A stretch of DNA of 64,000 nucleotides, from assembly GCF_030317105.1 (NCBI RefSeq), contig NZ_JASZYG010000004.1:714701-778700 (forward strand), written 5' to 3'. Below, in pieces: positions 26,032-35,422 of this stretch (position 1 is the first letter of the stretch; every line of letters begins with the position of its first letter). This DNA is from Variovorax brevis (lineage in GTDB: Bacteria; Pseudomonadota; Gammaproteobacteria; Burkholderiales; Burkholderiaceae_C). The notes under the pieces were generated by a model. It made no database searches and had not been told where the DNA came from. It saw only the letters and a program-made list of their open reading frames with translations. A program made the translations under genes and the position numbers.

Positions 26032-26406
26032 ATGAACGACATGACCCAACCCTTCACCAAGCTGGCCTCGGCCAATGCGGCGCTCTTGACGAACTTTGCG
26101 CAGTCGCCGGCAATGTTCGAAATGACAAACGCCACAGTCCGGAAGTACTTCGAGCTGGCACAGCAATCCTTCGGGCGCGTCGGCGTCTCCGACGTCTACA
26201 CGGACCTGATCCGCAAGCTCACAGAGAACTACTCGACGTTTGCGCGCGAGTACACGGCAAGCCTTATGGGCTGGTCCACGCAGGGGCAGAGCCTGATGGC
26301 GCAACAGGCTCAGGCAGCGTCGGATCTCCTTGCGGAGTCGGGCAAGGCGACGGCGACCGCGATGGAGCGGACGTCGGACACAGTCAAGCACTTGCGAGCC
26401 AGATAA
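26032..26406 (+). CDS. Phasin-like protein (short)
   Basis: A 124-residue helical protein from ATG 26032 (AAAGG upstream). The pattern of long amphipathic helices, QPFTKLASANAALLTNFAQS then YSTFAREYTASLMGWSTQGQ and LLAESGKATATAMERTSD, is that of phasin-family proteins coating polyhydroxybutyrate granules, although it is shorter than the usual ~180 residues. It stands alone. The nearby bdhA and CoA-transferase also belong to hydroxybutyrate/acetoacetate metabolism, but on the other strand. The family call is reasonable but not certain. Confidence 0.65.
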   Translation: MNDMTQPFTKLASANAALLTNFAQSPAMFEMTNATVRKYFELAQQSFGRVGVSDVYTDLIRKLTENYSTFAREYTASLMGWSTQGQSLMAQQAQAASDLLAESGKATATAMERTSDTVKHLRAR

Positions 26407-26502
26407 AGTCGATCCAGCGGGGGCGGCGATCTGAACTCGTGTCGGCCCACCAGGAGCACCCGGCCTGGCGGTGAGATTCCTTCGTGAACTGACGCAACCC
26501 GA

Positions 26503-27378
26503 ATGACGTGGCTCCTGTGGCTCGGCTTGGTTCCTTGCTTGCTCGCGGGTGCTGCAGTCGGCCTTTCCGCGTATGGGTCGCGACGGTGGGCCGCCACCAC
26601 ACGGAATCTGACCAGCCGGCTCGAGGCGGCCCGAATCGACGAGAGAATGCAGCCGCTGTCTGCGGCGCGATACCACGCGCGTGAACTCGAAGGCCTGCCT
26701 GCGCCCGTGCAACGCTACTTCCGGGCAGTGCTGAAGGACGGCCAGCCGATCATCTCCGCCGTCACCGTCGAGGTTGCCGGCACCTTCAACCTGTCCGCCA
26801 CGCGGGAGCAGTGGAGGCCGTTCACATCGCGGCAAAGAGTCGTCACCCATCGTCCCGGCTTCCTGTGGGACGCCCGCGTCTCAGTGCTTCCGGGTTTGAC
26901 AGTGCGCGTGTACGACGGCTACCTCGGCGGCGAGGGCCAGCTGCGCGCAGCGGTTCTGGGCTTGTTCACCGTCGCCGACCTCCATGGTGGAGGCGAGATT
27001 GCCCGCGGCGAGCTGATGCGCTTCCTTGCCGAAATGGCGTGGTATCCGACCGCGCTGCTGCCCAGCCAAGGCGTGCGATGGGATGCGCTCGATGACCGCT
27101 CAGCCTATGCCACCATCGCGGACGGGCCGCTCACGCTGACCCTGCGTTTTCGCTTTGACGACGACAGCCTGATCGACTCCGTGCGCGCCGAAGCGAGGGG
27201 CGCCATGGTTGGGAAGAAAATGATCATGATCCCTTGGGAAGGCCGCTGGTCGAACTACCAGGTGCGCGACGGGATGAGGGTGCCCATCACGGGCGAGGCG
27301 GCATGGCTGCGCCCGGAAGGACGGAAGCCGTACTTCCTGGGCGCCATCACGGCGCTGACCTACGAGTTCTCGCCGTGA
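26503..27378 (+). CDS. DUF6544-like membrane-anchored protein
   Basis: A 291-residue protein with one N-terminal transmembrane segment (WLLWLGLVPCLLAGAAVGL). The soluble part includes LPAPVQRYFRAVLKDGQP, QRVVTHRPGFLWDARV and GRWSNYQVRDGMRVP, a pattern I associate with the DUF6544/DUF6920 group. The function is unknown. Its last 19 bases overlap the end of the converging CoA-transferase gene. Confidence 0.75.
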   Translation: MTWLLWLGLVPCLLAGAAVGLSAYGSRRWAATTRNLTSRLEAARIDERMQPLSAARYHARELEGLPAPVQRYFRAVLKDGQPIISAVTVEVAGTFNLSATREQWRPFTSRQRVVTHRPGFLWDARVSVLPGLTVRVYDGYLGGEGQLRAAVLGLFTVADLHGGGEIARGELMRFLAEMAWYPTALLPSQGVRWDALDDRSAYATIADGPLTLTLRFRFDDDSLIDSVRAEARGAMVGKKMIMIPWEGRWSNYQVRDGMRVPITGEAAWLRPEGRKPYFLGAITALTYEFSP

Positions 27379-29435
27379 GACCGCAGCTTGCGATGGCGGG
27401 CGCGGCCGCTGGCGCGATCGGGTGACGGGCTCTCGACCAGGGGCAACGCTGCGCGCGCCTCTTCTTCGGTCTCGAACACATGCGGTGCCAACTTTCGCTT
27501 CGACAGCGCCTCCCCAAGCTTGGCGCGCAGGAACGCACTGGTGGTGTAGCGCGTCACATCGACATACCAGCGCTGGACGATCTCGCTGACGCTCTGAACC
27601 CAGGCATCCTCGATCTCGCGGTCCAGCACGAAGCCTTCGTAGTTGACGATGGCGTGCACGCGCCGGCCCAGGGGTTCGCAGATCGCTTCGATCTGTTGAG
27701 CCATCGCTTCGACCGTCTCCAGGGACTTCACCTCAAAGCGCTCCAGATTGATGAAGAGCACGTTTTTCGCTGCGTCGTAGACAAAGCGGGATTCGAAGGG
27801 CAAGTGCACAAGGTGCTTGCGCAAACCCATCGGCTCTGGATGGAAGATGCGCGCGTCCATCGTCACGGACCGGCCCATGACCGGCTTGAAGTCCATGCGG
27901 TCCAGGATGTCGCGTTGCAGGTCGACGCCCGGCGCGATCTCCACCAGTTCCAGTCCTTCAGGGGTCAGCCGGAACACGCAGCGCTCCGTCACATAGATCA
28001 CCTCCTGGCCGCGCGCTGCGGAATGGCTGCCCGAGAAGGTGCGGTGCTCGACCATCGGCACGAACTTGCGCGTGTTGCCATCACGCTCGATCACCAATCG
28101 ACCATCGCGCACCGCGATGTCCGATGCGCCGGAGGTAAAGGTTCCGGCAAACACAACCTTCTTCGCGCACTGGCTGATGTTGATGAAGCCCCCTGCGCCG
28201 GCCAACCGCGGCCCGAACTTCGACACGTTGACGTTGCCTTCGACGTCGGCCTGCGCCAGGCCCAGGACCGCTACATCCAAGCCACCGCCGTCATAGAAGT
28301 CGAACTGGTAGGGCTGGTCGATGATGGCCTGCGCATTGATGGCAGCGCCGAAGTTCAGGCCACCGGCAGGAATGCCGCCGATGACACCCGGCTCGGCCGT
28401 CAGGGTGAAGAGATCGGCGATCTTCTCTTCCGCCGCGACGCACGCAATGCCTTCTGGCATGCCGATGCCGAGGTTCACGACGCTGTTGGAGCGCAATTCC
28501 ATGGCTGCTCGCCGCGCAATCACCTTGCGCACACCCAGATCAAGGGTTTCCGCATCGGTTGACGGCACGCGCATCTCGCCGGCAAAGGCCGCGCTGTAGG
28601 CAGTGCCGAAAGTCTGGTGATGGTTCTCCGGCGAGGCGACGACCACGCAGTCGACGAGGATGCCGGGGATCTTCACCTGGCGTGGGTTGAGCGATCCGCG
28701 TTCCGCAATGCGCTCGACCTGCACGATCACCAGGCCACCGCTGTTGTGGGCGGCCATGGCGATGGACAGCATCTCCAGCGTCAGGGCCTCGCGCTCCATC
28801 GTGATGTTGCCGTCGGCATCGGCTGTCGTGCCGCGCACGATCGCGACATCCACGGGAATCGCCTTGTAGAAGAGAAACTCTTCGCCGCCGATGTTCATCA
28901 GCGTGACCAGGTCATCCTTTGTGCGCTCATTGAGCTTGCCACCGCCATGGCGCGGGTCGACGAAGGTGCCGATGCCGATGCGGCTCAGGTGCCCGGGCTT
29001 GTTCGCTGCGGTATCGCGAAACAGGTGCGTGATCACGCCTTGCGGCAGGTTGTAGGCCTCGATGTCGTTGTTGACGGCGAGCCGTTGCAGCTTTGGGACG
29101 AGCCCCCAATGCCCGCCGATCGCGCGCCTCACCAATCCCGCATGCGCGAGGTGGTTGAGGCCACGCTCCTTGCCATCGCCTTGCCCTGCGGCATACAGCA
29201 GGGTGAGGTCGCGCACCTTCTCCTGCGTGCCATCCTCGCTCGACTCCTCCAGGTAACGCGCCTCCAGAGCGCATGCCACTTCCTCGGCAAAGCCGATTCC
29301 GACGAAGCCGCCAGTCGCGACCGTGTTGCCGGGTCGAATCAGGCGCACGGCTTGCGCGGCGCTGACGATCTTTCCCCGGCCGGCCGATCGCAAGGGGCCG
29401 GCGAAGCGGCCCGGTATTTCAAGGTTGGCATCCAT
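27360..29435 (-). CDS. Acyl-CoA:acetate/3-ketoacid CoA-transferase, fused alpha-beta with C-terminal extension
   Basis: A 691-residue protein from ATG 29435 (GGAAAG upstream). The alpha-like half has the opening VRLIRPGNTVATGGFVGIGF; the beta-like half has NLGIGMPEGIACVAAEE and the catalytic-type Glu348 in TAEPGVIGG. It therefore resembles YdiF-type class I transferases (about 530 residues), but ~150 further residues follow (DRMDFKPVMGRSVTMDARIF onward). It moves CoA between acyl-CoA and acetate or acetoacetate. It lies 16 bases downstream of bdhA and at the end of the hmgA-fahA cluster, which makes acetoacetate activation the obvious role. Confidence 0.85.
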   Translation of the reverse strand: MDANLEIPGRFAGPLRSAGRGKIVSAAQAVRLIRPGNTVATGGFVGIGFAEEVACALEARYLEESSEDGTQEKVRDLTLLYAAGQGDGKERGLNHLAHAGLVRRAIGGHWGLVPKLQRLAVNNDIEAYNLPQGVITHLFRDTAANKPGHLSRIGIGTFVDPRHGGGKLNERTKDDLVTLMNIGGEEFLFYKAIPVDVAIVRGTTADADGNITMEREALTLEMLSIAMAAHNSGGLVIVQVERIAERGSLNPRQVKIPGILVDCVVVASPENHHQTFGTAYSAAFAGEMRVPSTDAETLDLGVRKVIARRAAMELRSNSVVNLGIGMPEGIACVAAEEKIADLFTLTAEPGVIGGIPAGGLNFGAAINAQAIIDQPYQFDFYDGGGLDVAVLGLAQADVEGNVNVSKFGPRLAGAGGFINISQCAKKVVFAGTFTSGASDIAVRDGRLVIERDGNTRKFVPMVEHRTFSGSHSAARGQEVIYVTERCVFRLTPEGLELVEIAPGVDLQRDILDRMDFKPVMGRSVTMDARIFHPEPMGLRKHLVHLPFESRFVYDAAKNVLFINLERFEVKSLETVEAMAQQIEAICEPLGRRVHAIVNYEGFVLDREIEDAWVQSVSEIVQRWYVDVTRYTTSAFLRAKLGEALSKRKLAPHVFETEEEARAALPLVESPSPDRASGRARHRKLRSHGENS

Positions 29436-29451
29436 GGCGATGGCTTTCCAG

Positions 29452-30234
29452 TCAGCGCGCGGTCCAGCCGCCTTCGATAGGCAGCGAAATGCCGGTGATC
29501 GAAGACGCGCCCGCAGAGCACAGGAAGAGCACGAGCTTGCCGATCTCGTCGACCTCCACAAAGCGACGATTGGGCTGCGATGCCAGGATGACTTCGCGAA
29601 CGACCTGCGCTTCGCTCATGTTGTGGACCTGCGCCTGGTCCTTGATCTGCCCCTCGACAAGGGGTGCCTTCACATAGCCCGGGCAGATCGCGTTGCAGGT
29701 GATCGCGGTTTCGGCGACTTCAAGTGCAACGGTCTTTGTCAGACCCACCACGCCGTGCTTGGCGGCCACATAGGCGGATTTGAACGGTGATGCCACCAGC
29801 CCGTGGGCCGACGCAATGTTGATGATGCGGCCAAAGTTTCGCGTCTGCATGCCCGGGAGCGCCGACTTGATCGTGTAGAAGTTGGAGGACAGGTTGATCG
29901 CCAGGATCTGCTCCCACTTGGCGCCCGGAAAATCCTGCACCGGCGAAACGAACTGGATGCCCGCGTTGTTGACCAGGATGTCGAGCTGGCCGAAGTCGCG
30001 CTCAGCATCGCGCACCATGGCCTCGATCTCGTCCGGCCTGGACATGTCGGCGCCGGAGTACAGCACCTTGACGCCGGTGCGCTCGACCAAGCCCGCGCGC
30101 ATCTTTTCGATCTGCTCCGGATCGCCAAATCCATTGAGCATGACGTTGACGCCTGCTTCCGCCAGCGCCGTGGCAACGCCCGCGCCGATGCCGCTGGTCG
30201 AGCCGGTGATGAGTGCCGATTTGCCTTTCAACAT
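29452..30234 (-). CDS. bdhA: 3-hydroxybutyrate dehydrogenase (SDR)
   Basis: A 260-residue protein from ATG 30234 (AGGAG upstream). It has the SDR cofactor motif TGSTSGIGAG, NNAG, and the catalytic YVAAK, with the typical BdhA end SLPIEGGWTAR. It interconverts 3-hydroxybutyrate and acetoacetate with NAD(H). The position, 16 bases before the CoA-transferase and downstream of fahA (which yields acetoacetate), supports this substrate. The first ~40 bases of this gene are found again as a scar at 56910. Confidence 0.88.
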   Translation of the reverse strand: MLKGKSALITGSTSGIGAGVATALAEAGVNVMLNGFGDPEQIEKMRAGLVERTGVKVLYSGADMSRPDEIEAMVRDAERDFGQLDILVNNAGIQFVSPVQDFPGAKWEQILAINLSSNFYTIKSALPGMQTRNFGRIINIASAHGLVASPFKSAYVAAKHGVVGLTKTVALEVAETAITCNAICPGYVKAPLVEGQIKDQAQVHNMSEAQVVREVILASQPNRRFVEVDEIGKLVLFLCSAGASSITGISLPIEGGWTAR

Positions 30235-30299
30235 GTCATGCTCCTGATGTGATTGAACGAAACGTACCGCGACGCGCAACAAAGCTGATTGGTAGCGCG

Positions 30300-30938
30300 C
30301 TAACGGATGGAAAGCTCGTTGATGAGGTAGGCGACCGCGTCGCTCACGTGGCCCTCAATGAAGCGCCGCAATCCGGATGAAGGTTCGAATGCCTCGTGAG
30401 CCTTCGCTACGCTCTCGAGCCAGACGCAGATGAAGCCGGTCGGTGGGTTCGGCTCTGCCCACAAGCGCTCGCGCCTGGCCGTTGAAGCCGTCCAGTTCAG
30501 TGCCACCCTGGTGTTGGTTTCGTCGCCGATCCGAAGCAGTTCACGCCAAAGCGATTCACGCGATTGCGAGGAGGCATGAAAGGGAACGATGACCTTCACC
30601 GCCCGTTCGGCGGGCTCCACGCCGTCCGTTTCCACCACGCACAAAGTCCAGCCTTTCAGGAAGATCGGTTCATCGGCGGGGATGAACTTCTGGCCGACCG
30701 GGGAAGCCTGCGCCAGCCGCATGGCTTCGGCACCTTCGAAGTACAGCTCAACGATGCCATCCACGTCGAAGGCCGGCCTGTCACCACTGGCCCAAAGTAC
30801 CTTGTCCACGCGGTTGTGCGTGTATTTCGCGATCCCGTCCATTCCGAGCGCCAGGGCGGCATGCGGGCCAGCCCAGTAGGCCCTGAAGTCGGAGGTCGAC
30901 AGGCCTTCCTTCTTCGCCAGCAAGGTCATGCGCTTCAT
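30300..30938 (-). CDS. EthD-domain protein
   Basis: A 212-residue protein from ATG 30938 (GGAG upstream). The first ~100 residues are an EthD dimeric alpha-beta barrel (LLAKKEGLSTSDFRAYWAG, then DGIVELYFEGAEAMRLAQA); the second half looks like a more diverged copy of the same fold. EthD proteins assist ring- or ether-modifying oxidation, sometimes as ligand-binding helpers, sometimes as small monooxygenases. It starts 20 bases after a second EthD gene. The precise role is unknown. Confidence 0.8.
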   Translation of the reverse strand: MKRMTLLAKKEGLSTSDFRAYWAGPHAALALGMDGIAKYTHNRVDKVLWASGDRPAFDVDGIVELYFEGAEAMRLAQASPVGQKFIPADEPIFLKGWTLCVVETDGVEPAERAVKVIVPFHASSQSRESLWRELLRIGDETNTRVALNWTASTARRERLWAEPNPPTGFICVWLESVAKAHEAFEPSSGLRRFIEGHVSDAVAYLINELSIR

Positions 30939-30958
30939 TGCGTTTGTCTCCCTGTACA

Positions 30959-31654
30959 TCAGACGATCCGGCGTTCCGCGACCAGGAAAGCGGTGATGTC
31001 TCCCAGGAAGGTCTTCGCATGCGCCATGGCGGATTGGCCGGGGGGCGACGCGAAAGCGTCCTGCAGCGTCTGCTCGTCCTTGAACCACAACTCCACAATG
31101 CCGTCGATGGGCAGGGCGTCATAGTCGCAAGGCTTGCCCTTTTCGCGCTCCCGGGCGACCACGACGTTCTGCCGATAGCCGCTCACTCCGGGCATCTTGC
31201 GCACCAAGTCCCCATGGATTCGCCATTCGCGCCGGAAGTCGTCTTCGCTCAATGACGGTAGCCGCTTGATGACGGAGATGCGCTTCAGCAGCCTGGCCCG
31301 CTCCTCCTCGTCCGGCAGCGGAATCACGACCGATTGCTCCGCTGTGACGATGTGCAGTGCCCCCAGGAAGTGGTTCTCGTCCTTGATGAGTTCAGCAGCC
31401 ATGTCGCTGTCGTTGAACGCGTGGTTCGCCCTTTGCATGTCGTCGAACCAGAGTTGCGAGAACCCGTCGAAGTCCCACACGCCGCGAGCAAAGTCGATGC
31501 CTCGTTGGACACGATCGATGACGGGGTTCTGCCAGTACTCGCGCAAGTTGGGCGCCCGCCTGGCCAGTTCGCCGTGCTTGCCCTTCCAGTAGGCGTTGAA
31601 CTGGTCGAACGTCCAGTCCGCCTTCTTGCGGATCAATCCCATGCGTACATTCAT
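30959..31654 (-). CDS. EthD-domain protein with two EthD repeats
   Basis: A 231-residue protein from ATG 31654 (GGAGG upstream). Two EthD units are visible: MGLIRKKADWTFDQFNAYW with HGELARRAPNLREYWQN, and ISVIKRLPSLSEDDFRREW with HGDLVRKMPGVSGYRQN. The shared His-x-x-L/V segments and the closing patterns FDGFSQLWFDD / IDGIVELWFKDE make the duplication plain. It is in the operon between the OYE reductase and the other EthD gene. Confidence 0.82.
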   Translation of the reverse strand: MNVRMGLIRKKADWTFDQFNAYWKGKHGELARRAPNLREYWQNPVIDRVQRGIDFARGVWDFDGFSQLWFDDMQRANHAFNDSDMAAELIKDENHFLGALHIVTAEQSVVIPLPDEEERARLLKRISVIKRLPSLSEDDFRREWRIHGDLVRKMPGVSGYRQNVVVAREREKGKPCDYDALPIDGIVELWFKDEQTLQDAFASPPGQSAMAHAKTFLGDITAFLVAERRIV

Positions 31655-31670
31655 GATGTGCCTCCGTGGA

Positions 31671-32846
31671 CTATTTGAGTGGTGAGACGAGAGCGTCCGC
31701 TGCCTGTGCGCGGGCACGTGCAAGACCCGGTGCCCGCTTGGCGAGCCAAACGCCATGCCTGAGCGGCCAGCGCTCATAGCCGGGATCCACGCCCAACGTC
31801 AGTGCGGCGTGATGCGTCCAATAGGGATCAAACAAGGCCTCGCGGCCGAGAGCGATCAGGTCGGCCTTGCCTTCTGCGAGTACTGCCTCTGCCTGGCTCG
31901 CGTCGACGATCATTCCGACCGCCTGGGTTTTGATGTTTGCCTCGTTGCGAATTCGCTCCGAGAACGGCACCTGGAACCCCAGACCACGCGGCACCGGCAG
32001 CGCGCGGGTCTCTTCCGTCAATCCACCGGACGAGCAGTCGATCACGTCGACACCGCAACCGGCAAGTTCGCGAGAGAGCACGATCGAGTCCTCGAGGCTC
32101 CACCCGTCCACGCTGCCATCAACTGCCGACAGCCGGCAGAAGAGCGGCTTGTCCGCCGGCCACGCCGCACGGACCCTGCGCGCAATTTCGAGCGCCAGTC
32201 GCATGCGGCCTGCAAGGTCGCCGCCCCATTCGTCTTCTCGATGATTTGAGTTGGGCGACAGAAAGCTGGCGATCAGGTAGCCGTGCCCGAAGTGAAGTTC
32301 CACGACGTCGAATCCGGCCTTGTCGGCACGAACGGCGGCATCGACAAAGCTCTGCACGACATTGGCGATGCCGTCGTTGTCAAGCGCATGGGGAGCGGAC
32401 CAACCCGGCCCCGCCGCCACCGCGCTCGGGCCAAGCCGCTCCCAAGGTTCTGCATCTGCTGCGAGGCGCGATTCCGAAAGCGCCGCCCCGCCTTCCCATA
32501 AAGGCTGGCTGCCCGACTTGCGCCCCGCGTGAGCCAGTTGCACCCCGATGGCGCTTCCGTTGGCGTGAACGAAGTCCACAACTTCCTTCAAGGGCTGGAT
32601 CTGGCTGTCTTTCCACAGACCCAGATCGGCCGTACCGATCCGTCCACGGGGATCGACGGCCGTGCTCTCCGTGAGGATCAAACCAGCGCCTCCCAGGGCG
32701 AACTTTCCGAGATGCACCATGTGCCACGGCGTTGCGTGTCCCGCCTCGGCCGCGTGCTGGCACATGGGGGAGATGACGACACGATTCTTCAACTCCAGTT
32801 CGCGTAGCCGGATGGGTTGAAAAAGAAGGGGTTCATGAGATTTCAT
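31671..32846 (-). CDS. NADH:flavin oxidoreductase (old yellow enzyme family, YqjM-like)
   Basis: A 391-residue FMN-dependent barrel enzyme. Visible marks are NRVVISPMCQHAAEAG with the YqjM-type Cys, HLGKFALGGAGLILTE, QLAHAGRKSG, HFGHGYLIASFLSPNSNHR (substrate His pair replaced by the His/Gly-type loop) and the C-terminal FMN phosphate site. Such enzymes reduce activated C=C bonds of enones or remove hydrogens in the reverse sense. In this operon it may reduce or aromatise a ring ketone upstream of homogentisate. It begins 66 bases after the MFS gene. Confidence 0.88.
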   Translation of the reverse strand: MKSHEPLLFQPIRLRELELKNRVVISPMCQHAAEAGHATPWHMVHLGKFALGGAGLILTESTAVDPRGRIGTADLGLWKDSQIQPLKEVVDFVHANGSAIGVQLAHAGRKSGSQPLWEGGAALSESRLAADAEPWERLGPSAVAAGPGWSAPHALDNDGIANVVQSFVDAAVRADKAGFDVVELHFGHGYLIASFLSPNSNHREDEWGGDLAGRMRLALEIARRVRAAWPADKPLFCRLSAVDGSVDGWSLEDSIVLSRELAGCGVDVIDCSSGGLTEETRALPVPRGLGFQVPFSERIRNEANIKTQAVGMIVDASQAEAVLAEGKADLIALGREALFDPYWTHHAALTLGVDPGYERWPLRHGVWLAKRAPGLARARAQAADALVSPLK

Positions 32847-32912
32847 GGCAAGGGCTTTATGAAGTAATCAGGGTCATCTGGACGGCAGCTGGATTGATTT
32901 CGGCCTTGGACA

Positions 32913-34139
32913 TCAGGCCTCCTTCGATTGCCTGTGGTGCCGCCCAACCAGGATCGCAAACGCGCCTCCGAGCAAGAGCAAGCCGAGGGCAGATGTGGCG
33001 AACACGATGGATGAAGAAAGCCTGTCAACAATCCAGGCGGCAATCAGGATGCCCACCGACTGACCCAGGAACAGAACGCATGCAAAGAGCGACACAGCCG
33101 TGCCACGCGCAGCAGGCGCCATCTGGGTGGCATTGGTTTGCAAGGTGTTGTGCAGTGCGTAGAAGCCGAACCCCCCGACCAGGCAGGCCGGCAGCGCAAA
33201 AGGCCAGGACGGTGCGAACGCGATCGTTGCAAACGCGACTCCCATGCACGTTCCTCCCAGCTTCGCCAGCCCTGGCTCCCCGAGGCGATGCACCAATGCG
33301 CGGGCGAACCGGCTATACAGGAGTCCACCAGCGCCGTAGAGGGCGACGATGGCACCCGCTTCAGGCATCGTGAGATGGAAAGTCGCGTGCAGGTGAAAGG
33401 GGATGAAGGCAAGTGCGCTGAACGCCAACGCCCCTTCGATGCACGCGATGACCAGAACCAATCTTGCCCACGGTCTTGAAAGGACTTCCAGCACGCGGCG
33501 TCCAATGCTCCCGGAAGCCGCACTTGTGGAACGCGAAAGTCCAAGCGCCTTTTTTGTCAGCATGGATCCAGTGATCAGGAAGATCACTGAAAGAACGGCG
33601 AAGGCTGATCGCCAGCCGAACAACTCGGAGATGAGTCCACCGAACCACTGGCCGCAGATCATCCCGAAGACCGTAGCGCCGAGGAGCCTGGCCAGGACCT
33701 CCTGGCGAGCATCGTAGGAAACGCTGTCGCCAATCCACGCCATCGTGAGCGGAATGATTCCGGCGGCTGCCATCCCGGTCAAAACGCGGCTGGCGATCAG
33801 CCAATCCAGGCTGGGCGACAGGGCTGCCGCCACGCTTCCGAACGTGCACGCCAGTGTTGCAAAGCCGACCACGCGTGCCTTGCCGATGCGATCCCCCAAC
33901 GGCCCGTAGAAGAGCTGAAGGACACCATATGCCACAGCGAAGCCCGAGATTGCACGAGCGGCCTGTCCCGTCGTCGCCATGAACTCTGTTGCCAGCGAGG
34001 GAAGCATGGCATCGCAGATCCGCATGGATGCCATGCTCGCAAAGGCACAAAGGCTGAGCAGCCAGAGCGTTCCCGAATCAAGGGAGTGATTGGCCATGGA
34101 TGCATTTACTCCGCCGGGGAAAGCCGCGCTCGCGTTCAT
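32913..34139 (-). CDS. MFS transporter
   Basis: A 408-residue protein with about 12 predicted helices and the MFS signature YGPLGDRIGKAR after helix 2. I choose ATG 34139 (MNASAAFPGG), which follows AAGAAGG and starts 11 bases after fahA; a longer frame to 34220 runs into fahA. The YdhP/Bcr-like pattern suggests proton-linked import or export of a small organic compound. Placement directly after hmgA-fahA suggests the pathway substrate or product. Confidence 0.87.
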   Translation of the reverse strand: MNASAAFPGGVNASMANHSLDSGTLWLLSLCAFASMASMRICDAMLPSLATEFMATTGQAARAISGFAVAYGVLQLFYGPLGDRIGKARVVGFATLACTFGSVAAALSPSLDWLIASRVLTGMAAAGIIPLTMAWIGDSVSYDARQEVLARLLGATVFGMICGQWFGGLISELFGWRSAFAVLSVIFLITGSMLTKKALGLSRSTSAASGSIGRRVLEVLSRPWARLVLVIACIEGALAFSALAFIPFHLHATFHLTMPEAGAIVALYGAGGLLYSRFARALVHRLGEPGLAKLGGTCMGVAFATIAFAPSWPFALPACLVGGFGFYALHNTLQTNATQMAPAARGTAVSLFACVLFLGQSVGILIAAWIVDRLSSSIVFATSALGLLLLGGAFAILVGRHHRQSKEA

Positions 34140-34150
34140 GGCCACCTTCT

Positions 34151-35422
34151 TCACTTCGCTTCGACCGTGCCGACCACTTCGCCCAACCCGATGCGAACAG
34201 CCCCGTCGCGTTCGCACCATCCGCGCATGATGAGCGAGTCACCATCCTCCAAAAACGTCCGCGTCTCACCATTTGGAAGTTCGATCGGCTGCTTGCCGCC
34301 GTTGGTGAGTTCCATCAGCGAGCCGGCCTCGTTGGCATCGGGGCCAGACAAGGTGCCAGATCCAAGCAGGTCACCTGACTGCAGGTTGCATCCGTTGACC
34401 GTGTGGTGGGCGATGAGCTGCGCCGGTGTCCAGTAGGCCGCCCGGTTGCTGTTGGTCCGCGACAGCCGCGCAGGTGCCTCACCGGCTTCGCGCATCCTGG
34501 CTGTCTGCAGCAGCACTTCCAGTTCGATGGAGAACGCCCCCTTTGCACGGTTGGCCTTCGAGTCGAGGTACGGGAGTGGCTGCGGATCGCCCGCCGGGCG
34601 CTCGAAGGCCACGCGAAACGGAGCCAGCGCCTCGGTCGTCACCAGCCAAGGAGAAACCGTGCTCGCGAAATTCTTCGACAGGAAGGGCCCGAGCGGCTGG
34701 TATTCCCACCCCTGGATGTCGCGCGCCGACCAGTCGTTGAACAAGGTCACACCGAACAAGTGGGCATCCGCCGCACCCATATCGATCGGCTTTCCTCGAT
34801 CATTTCCCTGACCAACGAACCATCCGAGCTCAAGCTCGTAGTCGAGGCGCTTGGAAGGCCCGAAACTGGGAGCCTCGGCGTCAGGCGCCTTTGTCTGCCC
34901 TTGCGGGCGAGTGAAGGACTCGCCGCTGACGCCGATCGATGAGGCGCGCCCGTGATAGCCAATCGGCACCCATTTGTAGTTTGGAAGCAGCGGGTTCTCG
35001 GGGCGAAATTGCTTGCCGACGGTGGTCGCGTGGTGGACGCTCGTATAGAAGTCCGTGTAGTCGCCAATGCGGCAGGGGACATGCATCGTGGCTGCCGACT
35101 GGCTGACCAGCGCGGCCTCCCATTCCGATTGGCTCGCACTGCCTTCGACCAAGCCACGTGAAATCAATGAGCGCAGCGCGGATCTTTTCTCGGGGGTTGC
35201 GGCCATCAACGCGTTGAGGTCGTCCGTGTCGATCAATCCCGCCTTGCGCAGATCGAGGATGCGATCGCCGATGGCAACACCGATGCGTGGCGCGGTATCC
35301 GGCCCAACGCTGAAGCGGCCGAATGGAAGGTTCTGAATCGGAAAGTCGCAGCCCGCTTCATTGGCTGAAGTGACCCAACTGCGCAGCTTTGGGTCATGGG
35401 TGGCGTCGAGGGTGTAGTTCAT
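34151..35422 (-). CDS. fahA: Fumarylacetoacetase (copy 1)
   Basis: A 423-residue enzyme hydrolysing fumarylacetoacetate to fumarate and acetoacetate. Diagnostic segments: CDFPIQNLPFGRF, YTDFYTSVHHATTVGKQFRP, YHGRASS, RLDYELELG, NDWSARDIQGWEYQPLGPF and HHTVNGCNLQSGDLLGSGT. It overlaps the end of hmgA by four bases (ATGA), as expected for sequential enzymes. A second, clearly different copy lies at 55617. No maleylacetoacetate isomerase gene is nearby, so that step must be spontaneous or encoded elsewhere. Confidence 0.96.
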   Translation of the reverse strand: MNYTLDATHDPKLRSWVTSANEAGCDFPIQNLPFGRFSVGPDTAPRIGVAIGDRILDLRKAGLIDTDDLNALMAATPEKRSALRSLISRGLVEGSASQSEWEAALVSQSAATMHVPCRIGDYTDFYTSVHHATTVGKQFRPENPLLPNYKWVPIGYHGRASSIGVSGESFTRPQGQTKAPDAEAPSFGPSKRLDYELELGWFVGQGNDRGKPIDMGAADAHLFGVTLFNDWSARDIQGWEYQPLGPFLSKNFASTVSPWLVTTEALAPFRVAFERPAGDPQPLPYLDSKANRAKGAFSIELEVLLQTARMREAGEAPARLSRTNSNRAAYWTPAQLIAHHTVNGCNLQSGDLLGSGTLSGPDANEAGSLMELTNGGKQPIELPNGETRTFLEDGDSLIMRGWCERDGAVRIGLGEVVGTVEAK

